Source: Candidatus Mcinerneyibacteriota bacterium (GTDB lineage Bacteria > AUK180 > JAQVHJ01). From it: DNA of 9,761 nucleotides. Positions 7,468 to 9,761 of the stretch are shown here, piece by piece. Where the stretch lies: contig DAOVMD010000078.1 in assembly GCA_030630935.1 (NCBI GenBank), forward strand, positions 1 through 9,761. The letters are read 5' to 3'. The translations under genes were made by a program, and so were the position numbers. Position 1 is the stretch's first letter. Every line of letters starts with the position of its first letter. The notes under the pieces were generated by a model. It saw only the letters and a list, made by a program, of their open reading frames with translations. It made no database searches and was not told the origin of the DNA.

Positions 7468-9345
7468 ATGAAAAAGTATGATATAGTTTTTTTGGGAATT
7501 ATAATAGTTAATATGTTTTTTATTTTAATAAATTGTTATTCAGATTCGTTAAATGTTGAATTAGTTGGAAGAATGAAAAGTGGAATACCTCAAGATGTAT
7601 TTGTTGATGGAAATTATGCATATGTTGCAGCATATCGTCTAATTTATATATTCGATATATCAAGCAAAAAAAATCCCAAAGAAATTGGATATTGTGAAAT
7701 AACTTATCAAGCAAATAGAGTCTATGTCTTAAAGAATTATGCTTATATTGTAGGAGGGAATTTTTTAACAATAGTAGATATATCAAATAAAACTAAACCT
7801 TTTCAAGTTGGATTATGTAAGTTACCGGATTCTGCAAATGATATTTATGTATTAGGCAATTATGCCTATGTAGCCGATAGTTTTAAAGGATTAAGAATAA
7901 TAGATATCTCTAAACCTAAAACACCAAAGGAAATAGGTCATTATAATACTAATGGTGATTCAAAAGGTATTTATATCTCTGGAAATTATGCATATCTCGT
8001 GGATAACCAGTCTAGTTTAAGAATAATAGATATTTCTATTCCTAAGTCACCAAAAGAGGTGGGGTTTTATTATGATACTGATTGTTCTTATCAAGATATT
8101 TTTGTTAAAGAACACTATGCTTATATTGCTGGAGGTTTATCAGGTTTAAGAGTAATAGATGTTTCTATACCTGAGAAGCCAAAAGAAGTTGGATATTATA
8201 AAACTCCTACAGGACCTTCGACAAATATATTTATTTCAGAAAAGTTCGCCTATATTTTAGTTGATTTTGTAGGTTTGAAAATAATAAATATTTCTGATCC
8301 TGAATCACCGAAAGAGATAGGTTTTTTAAAAGTAAGTTGTTCAGACTACTCAGAAGCAAAAGTCGGTTTATTTGTGTCAGGTAATTATGTATATACTACT
8401 GAAAGCAATGAGGGCTCATTAAACATAATAGACATTTCTGATCCAGCCAATCCTAAACAGAATTTTTTCTATACATTTATTGATTTTAATGATATTTATA
8501 TATCAGGCAATTATGCATATATTGCAGCGGGAATTACAGGTTTAGTTATAGCAGATATTTCTAATCCGAAATTACCGAAAAAAATATGTTCAATTAAAAC
8601 TCCAAATTATGCTTCAGGTGTTTATGTTTCCGGAGATTATGCATATGTCACAGACGAAAAGTTCGGTTTAATAATAATAGATGTATCAAATCCTAAAATA
8701 CCAAAAGAAATTGGCTTTTATAAAATGTTTTCGAGAGCTGACCATATTTATGTCTCGGATAATTATGCATATATTGGAGCTCATGATTCCGGGTTAAGAA
8801 TAATAGATGTATCAAATCCTAAAAAACCTAAAGAAGTAGGATTTTATATTAAAGATAATAATGGTGATCGATGTTATGCAACTGGAGTTTATGTTTCCGG
8901 AGATTATGCATATGTTAATGACTATGATGGCATATTAAGAATATTGGATATATCAAACCCGACATCTCTCGAGAATGTAGGTTCTTGTGGAATACACGGA
9001 AATGCAATAAATATTTTTGTTTCAGGTAATTATGCATATATTGCTTCAGGAGTTTTAAGAATAATAGAAATATCTAATCCTAAAAAGCCTAAAGAAATAA
9101 GTTGTTTAGATGATGATAAATATAATAATATTATTGATATTTTTATAAAAGATAATATTGCTTATATTTTGGACTATCCATCAGGATTAAGAATAATAGA
9201 TGTATCAAATCCTAAACAACCTAAAGAAGTAGGATATTATGATACACCAGGTAATGCTAATAGTGTTTTTGTATCAGGTAAATATATTTATGTTGGAGAT
9301 AATGGCTCTGGTTTATGGATATTACAATTAAATAAAAGGAAGTAG
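7468..9345 (+). CDS. LVIVD-repeat beta-propeller protein, probable lipoprotein
   Basis: A 625-residue protein. Residues 1-23 are a lipoprotein-like signal (MKKYD, a hydrophobic core, then LINC with Cys23). Asn at -1 is not the textbook residue, so lipidation is probable, not certain. From about residue 40 to the end there are 14 repeats of ~41-47 residues. Each has a (I/V)(Y/F)(V/I)SGNYAY(V/I) strand pair, then GLRIIDISNPKxPKE(V/I)G, which is the LVIVD repeat family. LVIVD proteins are taken to fold as beta-propellers at the cell surface and have no enzymatic residues. The last repeat stops after LWILQL, while the N-terminus begins with an unpaired VELVGRMKSG strand matching the PKEVG part of the unit. 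That suggests circular 'velcro' closure, and 14 blades would suit two seven-bladed propellers. TAAGG seven bases before the ATG supports the start. Hand-counted GC over 8641-9060 is about 31%. It lies where an immunity gene would normally follow an RHS tip, but size, signal and repeats argue for a surface partner, adhesin or anchor; this is inference. Confidence 0.85.
   Translation: MKKYDIVFLGIIIVNMFFILINCYSDSLNVELVGRMKSGIPQDVFVDGNYAYVAAYRLIYIFDISSKKNPKEIGYCEITYQANRVYVLKNYAYIVGGNFLTIVDISNKTKPFQVGLCKLPDSANDIYVLGNYAYVADSFKGLRIIDISKPKTPKEIGHYNTNGDSKGIYISGNYAYLVDNQSSLRIIDISIPKSPKEVGFYYDTDCSYQDIFVKEHYAYIAGGLSGLRVIDVSIPEKPKEVGYYKTPTGPSTNIFISEKFAYILVDFVGLKIINISDPESPKEIGFLKVSCSDYSEAKVGLFVSGNYVYTTESNEGSLNIIDISDPANPKQNFFYTFIDFNDIYISGNYAYIAAGITGLVIADISNPKLPKKICSIKTPNYASGVYVSGDYAYVTDEKFGLIIIDVSNPKIPKEIGFYKMFSRADHIYVSDNYAYIGAHDSGLRIIDVSNPKKPKEVGFYIKDNNGDRCYATGVYVSGDYAYVNDYDGILRILDISNPTSLENVGSCGIHGNAINIFVSGNYAYIASGVLRIIEISNPKKPKEISCLDDDKYNNIIDIFIKDNIAYILDYPSGLRIIDVSNPKQPKEVGYYDTPGNANSVFVSGKYIYVGDNGSGLWILQLNKRK
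8620..8915 (+). repeat. 29-base exact direct repeat in the LVIVD gene
   Basis: The same 29 bases occur at 8620-8648 and 8887-8915, starting GTTTATGTTTCCGGAG and ending TGCATATGT, and encode the VYVSGDYAYV strand pair of repeats 9 and 11. Exact identity, including silent positions, points to recent duplication or gene conversion between blades. Confidence 0.75.
8794..9235 (+). repeat. 48-base near-exact direct repeat in the LVIVD gene
   Basis: Positions 8794-8841 and 9187-9234 differ at a single base (A at 8824, C at 9217; Lys against Gln). They encode LRIIDVSNPKxPKEVG of repeats 10 and 13. Near-identity at silent sites indicates recent copying or conversion, whereas the 5' repeats have diverged. 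Confidence 0.75.
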
Positions 9346-9436
9346 AAATATTTTATAACCAACTTTTAAATTAGTGATTAGCGACAATTATAATTACCGG
9401 GTGACGTCAATTAAAGCAACAGGATTTTAGTAATTT
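9346..9436. other. Spacer after the LVIVD gene, junction with an RHS fragment
   Basis: This is AT-rich and non-coding. It contains one GC-richer patch with the palindrome TGACGTCA (9402-9409), flanked by TAATT (9391-9395) and AATTA (9409-9413). No clear terminator or promoter is visible. Translated in the three forward frames, I see no match to the N-terminal ~150 residues of the large RHS protein, although the next frame starts matching it soon after. Confidence 0.45.
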
Positions 9437-9761
9437 ATGTTATTATACTTAATTTTAAAAATTATGAATGCAGCAATTAACCAAGAATTTATAGAGTCAT
9501 CATATACAGTTGACAGCACATATTTTATGATTGAATTAAAGAAGGACGATTTTGAGATAAAAGAGAAACATGATGGTAGAAAGATGATATTCCCTAAACA
9601 GACTTATCTTTATTTCCCGAAGAATGATGATAGTAAAATCTCTATTTATACAAAAGACGGTACAATGTTTGAAGCTTTTCCTAACAGGAAACAGACGATA
9701 TATGATACTCCGAGTATTACAGTAGAGAATTATTCAGACTGGACAGATGCCCAGGTTGAAG
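9437..9761 (+). CDS. RHS-family fragment lacking the usual N-terminus, running off the window (partial, possibly a pseudogene)
   Basis: The frame opens after a TAA at 9431-9433 and stays open to the window end. ATG codons lie at 9437 and 9464. Neither has a good Shine-Dalgarno; AGGA at 9421-9424 is 12 bases before the first. From about base 9476 the product resembles residues ~155-230 of the large RHS protein: VDSTYFMIEL against VDSTFYKIEL, FPKQTYLYFPKNDDSKI against WPKQDYIYTARNDNSKI, and KDGTMFEAFPNR against KDGTKYEGYPDR. Roughly half the residues match in the best block. The signal peptide and the first ~150 residues of the family, with the NGNLML and LPGR signatures, are absent. It is either a 5'-truncated RHS paralogue left by recombination or a real gene with a short, different N-terminus. 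After the matching block (DTPSITVENYSDW) the two proteins diverge. Confidence 0.65.
   Translation, partial: MLLYLILKIMNAAINQEFIESSYTVDSTYFMIELKKDDFEIKEKHDGRKMIFPKQTYLYFPKNDDSKISIYTKDGTMFEAFPNRKQTIYDTPSITVENYSDWTDAQVE

Larger units (their letters stand above)
7585..9336 (+). repeat. Fourteen LVIVD repeat units in the coding sequence
   Basis: The units begin near residue 40 (IPQDVFVDGNYAYV) and recur every ~41-47 residues. Most keep the NYAY turn and the IIDISNPKxPKEIG block; repeats 9-14 are the closest to one another. Unit 12 is shortened in its middle (IASGVLRII), and units 6, 7 and 10 carry loop insertions. At DNA level only the most recent copies are still nearly identical (see the two separate repeat entries). 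Confidence 0.8.

Noticed and set aside
7520-7786. An 88-codon minus-strand frame near the start of the LVIVD gene, considered as a hidden immunity gene
   Set aside because: It is antisense to clear LVIVD coding sequence, is rich in Leu/His/Asn as expected from complement translation, and has no independent signal.
7585-9336. Regular repeats as a possible CRISPR array
   Set aside because: The ~126-base periodicity is in frame, the 'spacers' encode the same protein motif, and the frame is open throughout. These are LVIVD protein repeats.
9402-9409. TGACGTCA palindrome as an operator
   Set aside because: A single 8-base palindrome with weak 5-base flanking arms and no associated promoter is not enough to call a regulatory site.

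Overview
The window is AT-rich DNA from a bacterium that uses the standard code and strong Shine-Dalgarno sites. It encodes an envelope/secretion-type locus with every gene on the + strand. Sec signal peptides, a lipobox, a periplasmic TPR protein, a giant RHS/YD-repeat protein and an LVIVD propeller lipoprotein suggest a Gram-negative. The mix of RHS giants, LVIVD proteins and GGATTAA-type intergenic repeats recalls uncultured lineages of the FCB group (for example Cloacimonadota-like bacteria). That placement is an impression, not a result.

Layout. Bases 2-643 hold the 3' end of an unrecognised gene with a probable beta-sandwich plus helical tail, closed by a small GC hairpin. Bases 644-1105 are non-coding. 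They carry GGATTAA-type repeats arranged as a nested imperfect inverted repeat (745-922), then a promoter candidate and leader for the next genes. A two-gene operon follows: 1106-1711 (exported TPR protein) and, 12 bases later, 1724-7381 (1885-residue exported RHS protein). After 86 AT-rich bases comes 7468-9345, a 625-residue probable lipoprotein made of 14 LVIVD repeats. The window ends inside a second RHS-family reading frame (about 9437/9464 to the end) that resembles the region around residues 155-230 of the large RHS protein but lacks its N-terminus.

How the genes may work together. The large RHS protein has the classic plan of a polymorphic toxin: signal peptide, N-terminal shell, YD repeats, RHS core, and a variable 219-residue C-terminal tip. 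The tip has a His...Cys pair (His1797 in FGHG, Cys1842 in YGC) inside an alternating strand/helix pattern. I read this as a caspase-like (clan CD) cysteine peptidase. The usual self-cleavage motif before the tip, PxxxxDPxGL, appears as PLRYIDILGL, with the proline lost. No small immunity gene follows the tip; the next gene is the LVIVD lipoprotein. The most interesting reading is a Sec-exported RHS protease effector with a TPR partner and a surface propeller lipoprotein, in a locus that has recombined with other RHS genes. The domain architecture is seen in the sequence; the system-level reading is inference.
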